Shown here: positions 1-7,903 of the stretch, in pieces | How the letters are laid out: each line of letters opens with the position of its first letter | How positions within the stretch are numbered: the stretch's first letter is position 1 | NCBI GenBank assembly: GCA_905215505.1 | Contig: CAJMPU010000005.1 | Location: forward strand, 60,096-124,095 | DNA length: 64,000 nt | Reading direction: 5' to 3' | Source: an uncultured bacterium | GTDB taxonomy: Bacteria; Actinomycetota; Coriobacteriia; Coriobacteriales; Coriobacteriaceae | The notes under the pieces: generated by a model | Seen by the model: only the letters and a program-made list of their open reading frames with translations | Told to the model about the DNA's origin: nothing | Databases searched by the model: none | Program-made: the position numbers and the translations under genes

Positions 1-1335
1 CGCCGCAGCCTCATCTCCAACCAGAGTGCGCGCCTGTACTGCGCCTATGCCTACGCGGATGCGAGTGAGGGCGAATCTACGACCGACATGGTCTTTGCGG
101 GCGAGAACCTGATCTACGAAAACGGCTCCGAGCTCGCCGCGACCAAACTGCTTACTTGCGATATGGCCATCGCCGACGTTGACCTTGACCGCCTGGTTGC
201 CGAGCGCCGTCGTTCGACGACGTGGACGCGCGCGGACGATGCGCCGGAGGCCACGGCCGTTGAGTTTTCGTTTGAGGGCGTGTTGGCCGAAGAGCCTGTC
301 CTGCGCGATGCCTGCGATATCGACCGCGTTTTCCCGCGCGCGCCCTTTGTACCGGCCGACCATGGTGACCTGGCCGAGCGCTGCGAGACCATCCTCGACC
401 TGCAGACCGCCGGCCTCAAGACCCGCCTGGCCCATACGGGCACCAAGGCTGCAGTCATCGGTCTTTCGGGCGGCCTTGATTCTACACTGGCACTGCTCGT
501 GACGGTGCGTGCCTTCGATGCACTGGGGCTGCCGCGCACGGGTATCACGGCGGTCTCCATGCCCGGCTTTGGCACGACGCATCGCACTAAGTCCAACGCC
601 GAGTCGCTCGCGCGCGACCTGGGCGTGAGCTTTCGCGAGGTTTCGATCCACGCGGCTGTGGAGCAGCACTTCAAGGACATTGAGCATGATCCGACCGTGC
701 AGGACGTGACCTACGAGAACAGCCAGGCCCGCGAGCGTACGCAGATTCTGATGGATCTGGCCAACCAGGCCGGCGGTTTTGTCATCGGCACGGGCGATTT
801 GTCGGAGCTGGCGCTCGGCTGGGCTACCTATAACGGCGACCACATGAGCATGTACGCCGTCAATGCGAGCGTGCCCAAGACGCTTGTGCGTCATCTGGTG
901 CGCTATGCGGCTGATGTCTTTGGCGGGCGTATTGCCGAGGTCTTGCTCGACATCCTCGATACGCCGGTGTCCCCTGAGCTTCTGCCGCCCACGGGCGACG
1001 GCGAGATTGCGCAGAAGACTGAGGATTTGGTGGGCCCGTACGAGTTGCACGACTACTTCCTCTACAACCTGCTGCGTTTTGGCTTTGAGCCGGGCAAGAT
1101 CTACCGCATGGCGCTCAAGAGCTTCGAGGACGTCTACGACGCCAAGACCGTCCACACGTGGCTGCGTACGTTCTATCGTCGCTTCTTTGCCCAGCAGTTT
1201 AAGCGCAGCTGCCTGCCCGATGGTCCCAAGGTGGGCTCGGTGACGCTCAGCCCGCGCGGCGATTGGCGTATGCCGAGTGACGCCAGCTCGCGTCTGTGGC
1301 TCGCGCAGATCGACGCGCTCAATCCAGTTGACTAA
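1..1335 (+). CDS. nadE: NAD+ synthase, glutamine-dependent (5' end outside window)
   Basis: Makes NAD+ from deamido-NAD+, ATP and glutamine (or ammonia). The frame is open from base 1, so the N-terminus lies outside the window; the first residues (SLISNQSARLYCAYAYAD, then VFAGENLIYENGSELA) match the end of the nitrilase-type glutaminase domain. The synthetase domain follows, with the ATP pyrophosphatase P-loop SGGLDS near base 467 and the GTGDLSELALGWATYNGD segment typical of NAD synthetases. The visible 444 codons fit the C-terminal two thirds of the roughly 640-residue two-domain form. A strong terminator hairpin follows at 1404-1434. Confidence 0.93.
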   Translation, partial: RRSLISNQSARLYCAYAYADASEGESTTDMVFAGENLIYENGSELAATKLLTCDMAIADVDLDRLVAERRRSTTWTRADDAPEATAVEFSFEGVLAEEPVLRDACDIDRVFPRAPFVPADHGDLAERCETILDLQTAGLKTRLAHTGTKAAVIGLSGGLDSTLALLVTVRAFDALGLPRTGITAVSMPGFGTTHRTKSNAESLARDLGVSFREVSIHAAVEQHFKDIEHDPTVQDVTYENSQARERTQILMDLANQAGGFVIGTGDLSELALGWATYNGDHMSMYAVNASVPKTLVRHLVRYAADVFGGRIAEVLLDILDTPVSPELLPPTGDGEIAQKTEDLVGPYELHDYFLYNLLRFGFEPGKIYRMALKSFEDVYDAKTVHTWLRTFYRRFFAQQFKRSCLPDGPKVGSVTLSPRGDWRMPSDASSRLWLAQIDALNPVD

Positions 1336-1403
1336 GATTGGCTAAATTGAACCAATACGGGGGTTGCAAGCGTTACACTTTTGCAATCTGATGGCCCGTA
1401 TCG

Positions 1404-1434
1404 CGCGGCGCTCTTGTCGGAGCGCCGCGTTTTT
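1404..1434 (+). terminator. Rho-independent terminator after nadE
   Basis: Perfect 10-bp stem (CGCGGCGCTC / GAGCGCCGCG), 6-base loop, then five T. It ends only a few bases before the ribosome binding site of the next gene, so it could also act in the leader of that gene if a promoter lies in 1336-1400. Confidence 0.75.
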
Positions 1435-1452
1435 ATATCGGAAGGTGGCACC

Positions 1453-2616
1453 ATGCAGGCATCGCAGCGTCTCGACCGCTTTGGCGCGGAGGTCTTCGCC
1501 TCGCTCAACAACAAGCTTCTCGCGCTGAAGGCCCAGGGCAAGACCATTTACAACATGAGCGTGGGCACGCCCGACTTTAAGCCGTACGACCACGTGGTCG
1601 AGGCGCTCACGCAAGCAGCCCAAGATCCCGAGATGTGGAAGTATGCCCTGCGCGACCTGCCTGAACTCAAACAAGCCGTGTGCGATTACTATGAGCGTCG
1701 CTTTGGCGTTTCGGGCATTACACCGTCCATGGTGCAGTCGTGCAACGGCACGCAGGAGGGCGTGGGCCATTTGGGCCTGGCCCTGCTCGATCCGGGTGAC
1801 ACCATCCTGGTTCCCGATCCGTGCTACCCGGTCTTTGAGGCGGGTGCGAAGATTGCCGATGCCAAGCTCGAGTACTATCCGCTGGTTGCCGAGCATAATT
1901 ACCTGCCCTATGTGGCGGGTATCGATCCCGAGGTGGCCGATCGTGCCAAGTATATGATCGTATCGCTGCCCGCCAACCCGGTGGGCTCGGTGGGCACGCC
2001 CGAGGTCTACGAGGAGATCATCGCCTTCGCCCGCGAGCACGACCTGCTCATCGTTCACGACAATGCATACTCCGATATCGTGTTTGACGGTGAGCCGGGC
2101 GGCAGCTTCTTGCAGTATCCCGGTGCGCTCGAGGTGGGCGTGGAGTTTTTCTCGCTCTCCAAGTCGTTTAACGTCACTGGTGCCCGCATCGGCTTTTTGG
2201 TCGGCCGCGAGGATGTGGTCTCTGCCTTTGCCAAACTGCGCGGCCAGATCGACTTTGGCATGTTCTTCCCGATCCAGAAGGCTGCTATCGCCTGTCTGAA
2301 CGGTCCGCGCGATGAGGTCGAGGCGCAGCGTCTGAAGTACCAGGAGCGCCGTGATGCCCTGTGCGACGGTCTTGAGAACCTGGGCTGGGAGCGTCCCAAC
2401 GCGCATGGCTCCATGTTCGTGTGGGCTAAGCTTCCCGGTGGTCGCACCGATTCCATGGCGTTTTGCGAGGAGCTCATGGAGAAGGCCGGCGTTGTGGTGA
2501 CGCCGGGCGCGAGCTTTGGTCCTTCGGGCGAGGGACACGTGCGCATGGCGCTGGTCCTGCCGCCCGATCAGATTGCTTTGGCTGTCGAGGCCATTCGCGA
2601 GGCGGGCCTGTATTAG
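1453..2616 (+). CDS. Class I/II PLP aminotransferase, DapL/AspC-like
   Basis: A 387-residue fold-type I aminotransferase. Visible features: SVGTPDF near the N-terminus, YALRDLPELKQAV, the Asn of SLPANPVGS, and the PLP lysine in SLSKSFNVTGARIGF. The start at 1453 is chosen because GGAAGGTGG lies just upstream; a longer frame from 1381 would begin inside the terminator region. The sequence is closest in style to LL-diaminopimelate aminotransferase relatives, so it might supply the N-acetyl-DAP aminotransferase step missing from the lysine operon at 6404-10205. That role is inference; an aromatic, alanine or aspartate aminotransferase is equally compatible. Confidence 0.85.
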   Translation: MQASQRLDRFGAEVFASLNNKLLALKAQGKTIYNMSVGTPDFKPYDHVVEALTQAAQDPEMWKYALRDLPELKQAVCDYYERRFGVSGITPSMVQSCNGTQEGVGHLGLALLDPGDTILVPDPCYPVFEAGAKIADAKLEYYPLVAEHNYLPYVAGIDPEVADRAKYMIVSLPANPVGSVGTPEVYEEIIAFAREHDLLIVHDNAYSDIVFDGEPGGSFLQYPGALEVGVEFFSLSKSFNVTGARIGFLVGREDVVSAFAKLRGQIDFGMFFPIQKAAIACLNGPRDEVEAQRLKYQERRDALCDGLENLGWERPNAHGSMFVWAKLPGGRTDSMAFCEELMEKAGVVVTPGASFGPSGEGHVRMALVLPPDQIALAVEAIREAGLY

Positions 2617-2759
2617 AAAGCTATTTCGCCTCGTCAATAGCTCGAAACCGATTTCGTGCAGTTATTTTACGAATTCTGCAAACAATTTCGGTAAACGGTC
2701 GATTTTTGGCTGCGAATAGGAGCATAATCAAAGTCCCGATTGGATGTATTGGGATTACG

Positions 2760-2792
2760 GCAAGCCGCTCGGGTCGTTCCCGGGCGGCTTGC
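2760..2792 (+). promoter_or_regulatory. Leader hairpin upstream of ldh
   Basis: A 14-bp stem with one G-U pair (GCAAGCCGCTCGGG / CCCGGGCGGCTTGC) and a TCGTT loop sits 25 bases before the ldh start. No T-run follows, so it is not a normal terminator; it may stabilise the 5' end of the ldh mRNA or be a protein site. The preceding AT-rich stretch (about 2640-2735) probably holds the promoter, but I could not pick a convincing -35/-10 pair. Confidence 0.4.
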
Positions 2793-2817
2793 TTGTGGAG
2801 AGAGATGGGAGTTTCTA

Positions 2818-3768
2818 ATGGTTAACGAGAAGAAGGTCGCTATTGTCGGCTGCGGTTTCGTCGGTTCGTCTTCGGCGTTCGCGCTGATGCAGAGCGGTCT
2901 GTTCTCCGAGATGGTCCTCATCGACGTGGACAAGAACCGCGCCGAGGGTGAGGCTCTGGATATCGCGCACGGCATGACGTTTGCCGAGCCGATGAAGATC
3001 TACGCCGGCGATTATTCCGATGTCGCCGACGCCGCCATGATCGTCGTCACCGCTGGCGCTGCCCAGAAGCCCGGTGAGACCCGCCTGGACCTGGTCAACA
3101 AGAACGTCAACATCTTTAAGTCCATTATTCCCGAGATTAAGAAGTCTGGCTTCGACGGCATTCTGCTCATCGTCTCCAACCCGGTCGATGTTCTAACCTA
3201 TGCCGCCATCAAGATGTCCGGCCTGCCCGAGGGCCATGTCATCGGCTCCGGTACCGTGCTCGACACCGGCCGTCTGCAGCAGATGCTTGGTGCCCACGTT
3301 GAGGTCGACCCGCGCGATGTCCAGGCCTATGTCATGGGTGAGCACGGCGACTCCGAGTTCGTCGCTTGGTCCAGCGCCCAGGTTGCCGGCGTTCCGCTGA
3401 ACACCTTCTGCGAGCTTCACGGTCATCTGGAGCATGAGGCTGCCGAGAAGCGCATCGCCGAGGACGTCAAGAACTCCGCCTACACCATCATCGAGAAGAA
3501 GCACGCTACCTACTACGGCGTCGCCATGGCCGTTAAGCGCATTTGCACCGCCGTCATGCGTGACGAGCAGACCGTTCTGCCCGTCTCCTCGCTCATGGTG
3601 GGCGAGTATGGCCTGTCCGATCTTGCCATCTCCATGCCGACCGTCGTTGGCCGCGACGGCGTTGTCTGCCGCGTCCCCGTGCCGCTGAACGATGACGAGC
3701 AGCATGAGCTTACCGCCTCCGCCAAGGCCCTCAAGGACATCATCGACAGCGTCGACTTCTCCTGCTAA
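2818..3768 (+). CDS. ldh: L-lactate dehydrogenase
   Basis: NAD-dependent reduction of pyruvate to L-lactate, regenerating NAD+ in fermentation. The 316-residue protein has the Rossmann motif GCGFVGSS at residues 10-17, the GAAQKPGETRLDLV active-site loop with its catalytic arginine, the VSNPVDVLTY segment, and the catalytic His in GEHGDSEF (about residue 176). The start at 2818 has GGGAG seven bases upstream. Single gene, with a hairpin in its leader and a terminator after it. Malate dehydrogenase is the main alternative, but the active-site loop favours lactate dehydrogenase. Confidence 0.92.
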   Translation: MVNEKKVAIVGCGFVGSSSAFALMQSGLFSEMVLIDVDKNRAEGEALDIAHGMTFAEPMKIYAGDYSDVADAAMIVVTAGAAQKPGETRLDLVNKNVNIFKSIIPEIKKSGFDGILLIVSNPVDVLTYAAIKMSGLPEGHVIGSGTVLDTGRLQQMLGAHVEVDPRDVQAYVMGEHGDSEFVAWSSAQVAGVPLNTFCELHGHLEHEAAEKRIAEDVKNSAYTIIEKKHATYYGVAMAVKRICTAVMRDEQTVLPVSSLMVGEYGLSDLAISMPTVVGRDGVVCRVPVPLNDDEQHELTASAKALKDIIDSVDFSC

Positions 3769-3801
3769 ATCCAGCTCTTTTGGGCAACAGGCTACAATGA
3801 A

Positions 3802-3835
3802 AGGCGTCCGGTCCACACGGTCCGGGCGCCTTTTT
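3802..3835 (+). terminator. Terminator after ldh
   Basis: AGGCGTCCGG pairs with CCGGGCGCCT (one G-U) and is followed by five T. A short GGTGCAAAG...CCCC repeat begins in its tail. Confidence 0.75.
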
Positions 3836-3866
3836 GGTGCAAAGTAACCTGACCCCAATGCGCCAT
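3833..3866. repeat. Short intergenic dyad, GCAAAGTAACCTGACCCC family, copy 1
   Basis: TGGTGCA and TGCGCCA arms flank the 18-base core GCAAAGTAACCTGACCCC. The same core occurs in inverse orientation at 58572-58603 and, with two changes, at 5046-5080. It resembles REP-type short palindromes; the associated protein, if any, is not in this window. Confidence 0.65.
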
Positions 3867-3882
3867 AGTTGATGGGAGCGCC

Positions 3883-5043
3883 ATGTCGGATTCGCCTAAT
3901 TTTTTGACCTATGCCCAGACGGTGTTTGACCCGTTTGAGGAACGGCCGTTCTGCGCGGTGGATAGCCTGGTCTTTGCGTGGTTGTCCTATTTGCGTTTGC
4001 CGAGTGATATGGCGGAGCTGACGAACTGGCAGGGCCTAGACGTACGCGAGCTGCTGCGTGCCGAGTGCTACCGGGATATGATTGACGATTTGTGGGACCC
4101 AGAGGGGAGCAGGGCCTTGTTGGAGGCCGTGGCAGCAAGCCCTCGCTACCGTGGCGTGCACGTTTGCGGCTATCGTGCCGTGAGCGATGTGGTGGCGACA
4201 GAGCAGTTTGCAGCCATGGCGTTCCGGTTTCCGGCGGGGTTTAGCTATCTTTCCTTCCGGGGGACCGACAGTACGATTGTGGGCTGGAAAGAGGACTTTA
4301 ACATGGCATTCCGTTGTCCTGTGCCGGCCCAGGAATCCGCGGCGCGTTATGTGGACGAGGCGGCGGATGCGATTGACGGGCCGCTTTCGTGCGGAGGTCA
4401 TTCCAAGGGTGGAAACCTTGCGGTGTACGGTGCGGCGATGTGCTCCGATGTCGCCCGTGAGCGAATCGAACGGGTGTATTCCCATGATGGTCCGGGCTTC
4501 GTCGAGGAGTTTCTGAACGGCAACGCCTTTGCCGATCTTTCCGGTCGAATCGACAAGACGCTACCTCGGTCGTCGATCTTTGGCATGATGTTCGAGACAC
4601 AGGAGGACTATGCCATCGTTGAGAGCACCGAGTTCAGCCTGCTGCAGCACAATCCCTTTAGCTGGGTGGTTGATGGTCGCGACTTCGTGTACTGTGAGCG
4701 CCTGTCCGCCGGTGCTCGATACGTTGATGGCTCCATTCGCGAGATGCTGCTTGCAGTGTCACCTAGCGAGCGCGAGCGTTTTGTAGATGCGTTGTTCTCC
4801 GTGTTTGAGGCTACAGGTGCTGAGCGGTTTGCGGATATCGCTGGGAATCTGCGCGAGAGCCTGCCCGTGATGCTCCAGACTGCGCAAGGCTTTGACAAGG
4901 ATACGCGACGCTTTGTCTCGCAGACTATCGTTGCGATTCTTAAGTGTGCGCTTCTGCCCAAACGTCCCCAGGTCGACATGCCCGCTGCCGGCAAGAGTTT
5001 GGCAGAACAGCTCGAGGCTTGGCAGTCCGAGCTCCTGCGCTAG
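3883..5043 (+). CDS. DUF2974 (Mbeg1-like) alpha/beta-hydrolase
   Basis: A 386-residue cytosolic protein without signal peptide. It carries a lipase-type nucleophile elbow, CGGHSKGGNLAVYGA, preceded by YLSFRGTDSTIVGWKEDFNMAF, which is the usual layout of DUF2974 proteins. The central part thus looks like a serine esterase or lipase core; substrate unknown. The C-terminal third is less conserved and predicted helical. The gene stands alone between two copies of the same short dyad (3833-3866 and 5046-5080). Confidence 0.8.
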   Translation: MSDSPNFLTYAQTVFDPFEERPFCAVDSLVFAWLSYLRLPSDMAELTNWQGLDVRELLRAECYRDMIDDLWDPEGSRALLEAVAASPRYRGVHVCGYRAVSDVVATEQFAAMAFRFPAGFSYLSFRGTDSTIVGWKEDFNMAFRCPVPAQESAARYVDEAADAIDGPLSCGGHSKGGNLAVYGAAMCSDVARERIERVYSHDGPGFVEEFLNGNAFADLSGRIDKTLPRSSIFGMMFETQEDYAIVESTEFSLLQHNPFSWVVDGRDFVYCERLSAGARYVDGSIREMLLAVSPSERERFVDALFSVFEATGAERFADIAGNLRESLPVMLQTAQGFDKDTRRFVSQTIVAILKCALLPKRPQVDMPAAGKSLAEQLEAWQSELLR

Positions 5044-5045
5044 CC

Positions 5046-5080
5046 ATTGGTGCAAAGCAACCTGTCCCCGATGCACCAAT
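5046..5080. repeat. Short intergenic dyad, GCAAAGYAACCTGWCCCC family, copy 2
   Basis: Perfect 9-bp arms ATTGGTGCA / TGCACCAAT around GCAAAGCAACCTGTCCCC, immediately after the DUF2974 stop codon. Two base changes from the core at 3839 and 58582. Confidence 0.7.
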
Positions 5081-5154
5081 CTTCGATGCGCCTGGGGCGG
5101 GCTCGACCGCTATACTGGTTCGTGCCGAAATCGATCTAGAACGGAATGCCGTAT

Positions 5155-6159
5155 ATGAAAATCAATCATGCGATTCTGCATATCCTGGACTTTGACTCTG
5201 CCGTTAACGTCATGAGTCAACGCGAGCTCGATATCGAGAGCCGCACCGTGCGTAATTTCGTAACCACGCACCTGCGGCGTGCTCGTACCTCGGCTGATAA
5301 CAAGCGTGCCACATTTGCCGAGAACTCCGCATTCGGCGGCGAGCTCAAGGGCTATTTCTTTGGCGAGCGCGAGTTCGTGGACCTGTCGCAGCAGATTGCG
5401 GAGTTTATCTCCTCCGAGCTCACCAAGGCCGAGAAAGCCGAGTCCACTGACGTGCTTGTGGCGGACTTTGATGACGATGAGGATGCCCGCTGGTTTGCCG
5501 TGATGCTGCTGGGCTCCAAGCAGGCTTTTATGCACGAAGTGGGCCGCGAGGAGGGGGAGGTGCGCAACGACATCGCGCGCCACTACGCCATTCTGCCGAA
5601 CCCCTCGCAAAAGGTGCCGAGCTATGCCATCGTACGCGCGAGTACCATGGAGATCGGCTACGTGGACAAGAAGCGCAAGATTGCCGGCGAGGACCGTATG
5701 CTTATCCCCGATGGCCTGCTGCAGTGCGACACGGGCGTATCGGGCAAGGAAGTCATCGACACCGTGACGCGCGTGGTCGAGGAAGTCGCCGAGGAGCACG
5801 GCGCCAACACGGCCGTGGCGCTCGCCAAGGTTAAGGCCGCTGTGGCCGAGAAGGTCGAGGATGACGAGGAGCTGCCGCCTTGGGATATCGTCGATGAGGT
5901 CTTTGAGGACGAACCGGTTATCAAGGAGAGCGTGCGCGCGGCACTGACCGAGGAGAAGGTGCCTGAGCGTGTGCCCGTGGAGCGCAAGCAGGTCGAACGC
6001 GCGGCGGTGCGCAATCATAAGATCCGTACCGACACGGGTATCGAGATCAGCTTCCCGGCCGAGATGGGTTCGAACTCCGAGTACATCGAGTTCGTCAACG
6101 AGCCCAACGGCCTCATCTCCATCGAGCTCAAAAACATCGGCAGCATCGAGAATCGATAA
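5155..6159 (+). CDS. Nucleoid-associated protein (NdpA/YejK, NA37 family)
   Basis: A 334-residue protein beginning KINHAILHILDFDSAV, the characteristic N-terminus of the NA37 nucleoid-associated family, with the expected NHKIRTDTGIEISFPAEM block near the C-terminus. Family members bind DNA and associate with the nucleoid; the physiological role is poorly known. ATG codons at 5146 and 5155 are both possible; 5155 leaves better room for the weak CGGAA site and matches the family start. A TATACT -10-like box lies at 5111-5116. A terminator follows. Confidence 0.85.
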   Translation: MKINHAILHILDFDSAVNVMSQRELDIESRTVRNFVTTHLRRARTSADNKRATFAENSAFGGELKGYFFGEREFVDLSQQIAEFISSELTKAEKAESTDVLVADFDDDEDARWFAVMLLGSKQAFMHEVGREEGEVRNDIARHYAILPNPSQKVPSYAIVRASTMEIGYVDKKRKIAGEDRMLIPDGLLQCDTGVSGKEVIDTVTRVVEEVAEEHGANTAVALAKVKAAVAEKVEDDEELPPWDIVDEVFEDEPVIKESVRAALTEEKVPERVPVERKQVERAAVRNHKIRTDTGIEISFPAEMGSNSEYIEFVNEPNGLISIELKNIGSIENR

Positions 6160-6187
6160 GTTGCGTTACGCCTACAGCGAGAAAGCA

Positions 6188-6225
6188 AAGGCCGAAGCTC
6201 TTTGGGGCCTCGGCCTTCTTGTTTA
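6188..6225 (+). terminator. Terminator after the NA37 gene
   Basis: AAGGCCGA pairs with TCGGCCTT, followed by CTTGTTT. Confidence 0.6.
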
Positions 6226-6236
6226 GGGCTGAATTG

Positions 6237-6402
6237 CCCCACAGGCTGAGCATAAGTCAGCGAAAACGACCCAGAGCGAGCAAGGTGACGTGAAAGAGGA
6301 GGGCATTGACCTTTTGGTCATGCCCGACGACTGAACGTCAGATTGCCGCTCTGGGGCGTTTGCAGCGTCGGCTAGTTACGCGGTTTGGTAAAACCGCGTA
6401 AC
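6237..6402 (-). repeat. Structured intergenic element, copy 1
   Basis: Read on the minus strand, the sense direction of dapH, which ends one base after the first hairpin. Layout: hairpin P1 GTTACGCGG-TTTTACCAAA-CCGCGTAAC; linker with CGACGCTGCAA; P2 5' side ACGCCCCAGAGCG; GCAATCTGACGTTCAGTCG; hairpin P3 GGGCATGACC-AAAA-GGTCAATGCCC; CTCTTTCACGTCACCTTG; P2 3' side CGCTCTGGGTCGT; tail GCTGACTTATGCTCA. Full copies lie at 27168-27316 and 58325-58488. P1 could also act as a factor-independent stop signal, but no T-run follows it. Confidence 0.8.
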
Positions 6403-6403
6403 C

Positions 6404-7123
6404 CTACAGTTGACGTAAACCCTCTTCCAAGCCGGTCTTGCTGTCGGTTTTCTCGTCGCGCATCTTGATGACGCGAGCGGGAACACCGGCCACGACGGCA
6501 CCGGCGGGGACGTCCTCGACGCACACGGCGCCGGCGGCAACGACGGCGCCCTTGCCTACGTGCACGCCCTCCAGGACCACGGCGTTGGCGCCGATCATGA
6601 CATCGTCCTCGATGATGACGGGCGTGGCGCTGGCGGGCTCCACAACGCCTGCCAGCACGGTGCCGGCGCCGATGTGGCAGTTCTTGCCCACGGTGGCGCG
6701 GCCGCCCAGCACGGCGCCCATGTCGATCATGGAGCCTTCGCCAATGACGGAGCCGATGTTGATAATGGCACCCATCATGATGACGGCGCGGTCGCCGATC
6801 TCGACGCGGTCGCGGATGATCGCGCCCGGCTCGATGCGGGCATTGATGCCCTTAAGGTCGAGCATGGGGACGGCGGAGTTGCGGCAGTCATTCTCGACGT
6901 CGTAGTAGTCGATGGAGTCGGCATTGGCATCGAGGATGGCCTTTAGCTCATCCCAGTCGCCAAAGACAGTTTTGCCACGACGGCCGCCGTAGACGTGCGC
7001 ATCGCCCCAGGCAACCTTCATGCCGGGCTTCTCGCGCACATACAGCTTGACGGGCGTCTTTTTGGGCGCGGTGGCGATGTAATTGATAATCTCCTGGGCA
7101 TCCATCTCGGCTGCGTTACTCAT
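6404..7123 (-). CDS. dapH: Tetrahydrodipicolinate N-acetyltransferase
   Basis: Transfers an acetyl group from acetyl-CoA to 2,3,4,5-tetrahydrodipicolinate, the first step of the acetylated branch of DAP and lysine synthesis. The 239-residue protein has an N-terminal helical part (MDAQEIINYIATAPKKTPVKLYV) and a left-handed beta-helix of hexapeptide repeats (RIEPGAIIRDRVEIGDRAVIMMGAIINIGSVIG and onward), as in the DapD_N/hexapeptide acetyltransferase family. AAAGGAG lies nine bases before the ATG. Last gene of the lysA-dapA-dapB-dapH operon. Confidence 0.92.
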   Translation of the reverse strand: MSNAAEMDAQEIINYIATAPKKTPVKLYVREKPGMKVAWGDAHVYGGRRGKTVFGDWDELKAILDANADSIDYYDVENDCRNSAVPMLDLKGINARIEPGAIIRDRVEIGDRAVIMMGAIINIGSVIGEGSMIDMGAVLGGRATVGKNCHIGAGTVLAGVVEPASATPVIIEDDVMIGANAVVLEGVHVGKGAVVAAGAVCVEDVPAGAVVAGVPARVIKMRDEKTDSKTGLEEGLRQL

Positions 7124-7162
7124 ATGCTGTCTCTCCTTTGCGTGGGTACGGTAGATAGCTGG

Positions 7163-7903
7163 TTAGGCGAACATGACCTGGTCGAAGGTGTAGAAGCCGG
7201 GGTCGCGGACGACGAGCTTTTGAGCGGCGGCCAGAGCGCCGTTGACAAAGATCTGGCGGCTCGTGGCGCGATGGCTAAGCGTGACTTCCTCGTCCTGGCC
7301 GAAAAAGCTTACCTCGTGCACGCCGGCGACGGTGCCGCCGCGCAGCGAGTGCATGCCGATTTCCTTGGGATCGCGAGCGCCGCACATGCCCTCGCGACCA
7401 TAGACGGGGTGGTAACCTGCCTCGGGCTCGGCTTCGACGACGGCGTCGAGCAGCAGCTTCGCGGTGCCGCTGGGGGCGTCGGCCTTTTGGTTGTGGTGCG
7501 TCTCGACAATCTCGCAGTCAAAGCCGGGCAGCTCACGCGTGGCCTGTGCCACCAGATGACGCAGGGCCGCGATGCCGATGGAGTAATTGCCGGAGTGCAT
7601 GACGCGGGCGTTCTGACCCAGCTCGCGCAGGCGATCCATCTGCTCGGGCGTGTAGCCCGTGGTGCCCGAGACCAACGCCGCGCCCGTGCGCTCGACATAG
7701 GCGACGACAGCATTGAAGGCCGCAACGTTCGAGAAGTCGATGATGACGTCGGCTGCTGGGGCGTTCTCGAGCTCGGACAAGTCGAAGCCGATCTGGGCGA
7801 CGATGTCAAAAACGGCCTCTCCAGCGGCGTTGACAATGCCCTCGGCGGTAGTGCGGATGAGCGAGCCCATGCGGCCCGTTCCCATAATGACGGTCTTAAT
7901 CAA
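7163..7903 (-). CDS. dapB: 4-hydroxy-tetrahydrodipicolinate reductase
   Basis: NAD(P)H-dependent reduction giving tetrahydrodipicolinate. 246 residues: Rossmann start VIMGTGRMGSLI, the SGTTGYTPEQ segment, and the catalytic block ETHHNQKADAPSGTA. The start is TTG at 7903, overlapping the dapA stop by eight bases (shared TTGATTAA), so translation is probably coupled to dapA. Regulated with the rest of the operon by the upstream lysine riboswitch. Confidence 0.93.
   Translation of the reverse strand: MIKTVIMGTGRMGSLIRTTAEGIVNAAGEAVFDIVAQIGFDLSELENAPAADVIIDFSNVAAFNAVVAYVERTGAALVSGTTGYTPEQMDRLRELGQNARVMHSGNYSIGIAALRHLVAQATRELPGFDCEIVETHHNQKADAPSGTAKLLLDAVVEAEPEAGYHPVYGREGMCGARDPKEIGMHSLRGGTVAGVHEVSFFGQDEEVTLSHRATSRQIFVNGALAAAQKLVVRDPGFYTFDQVMFA

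Noticed and set aside
6375..6402. P1 hairpin of structured element copy 1 as the dapH terminator
   Set aside because: No T-run on the 3' side and the same hairpin, with different bases, is part of a larger conserved element elsewhere.
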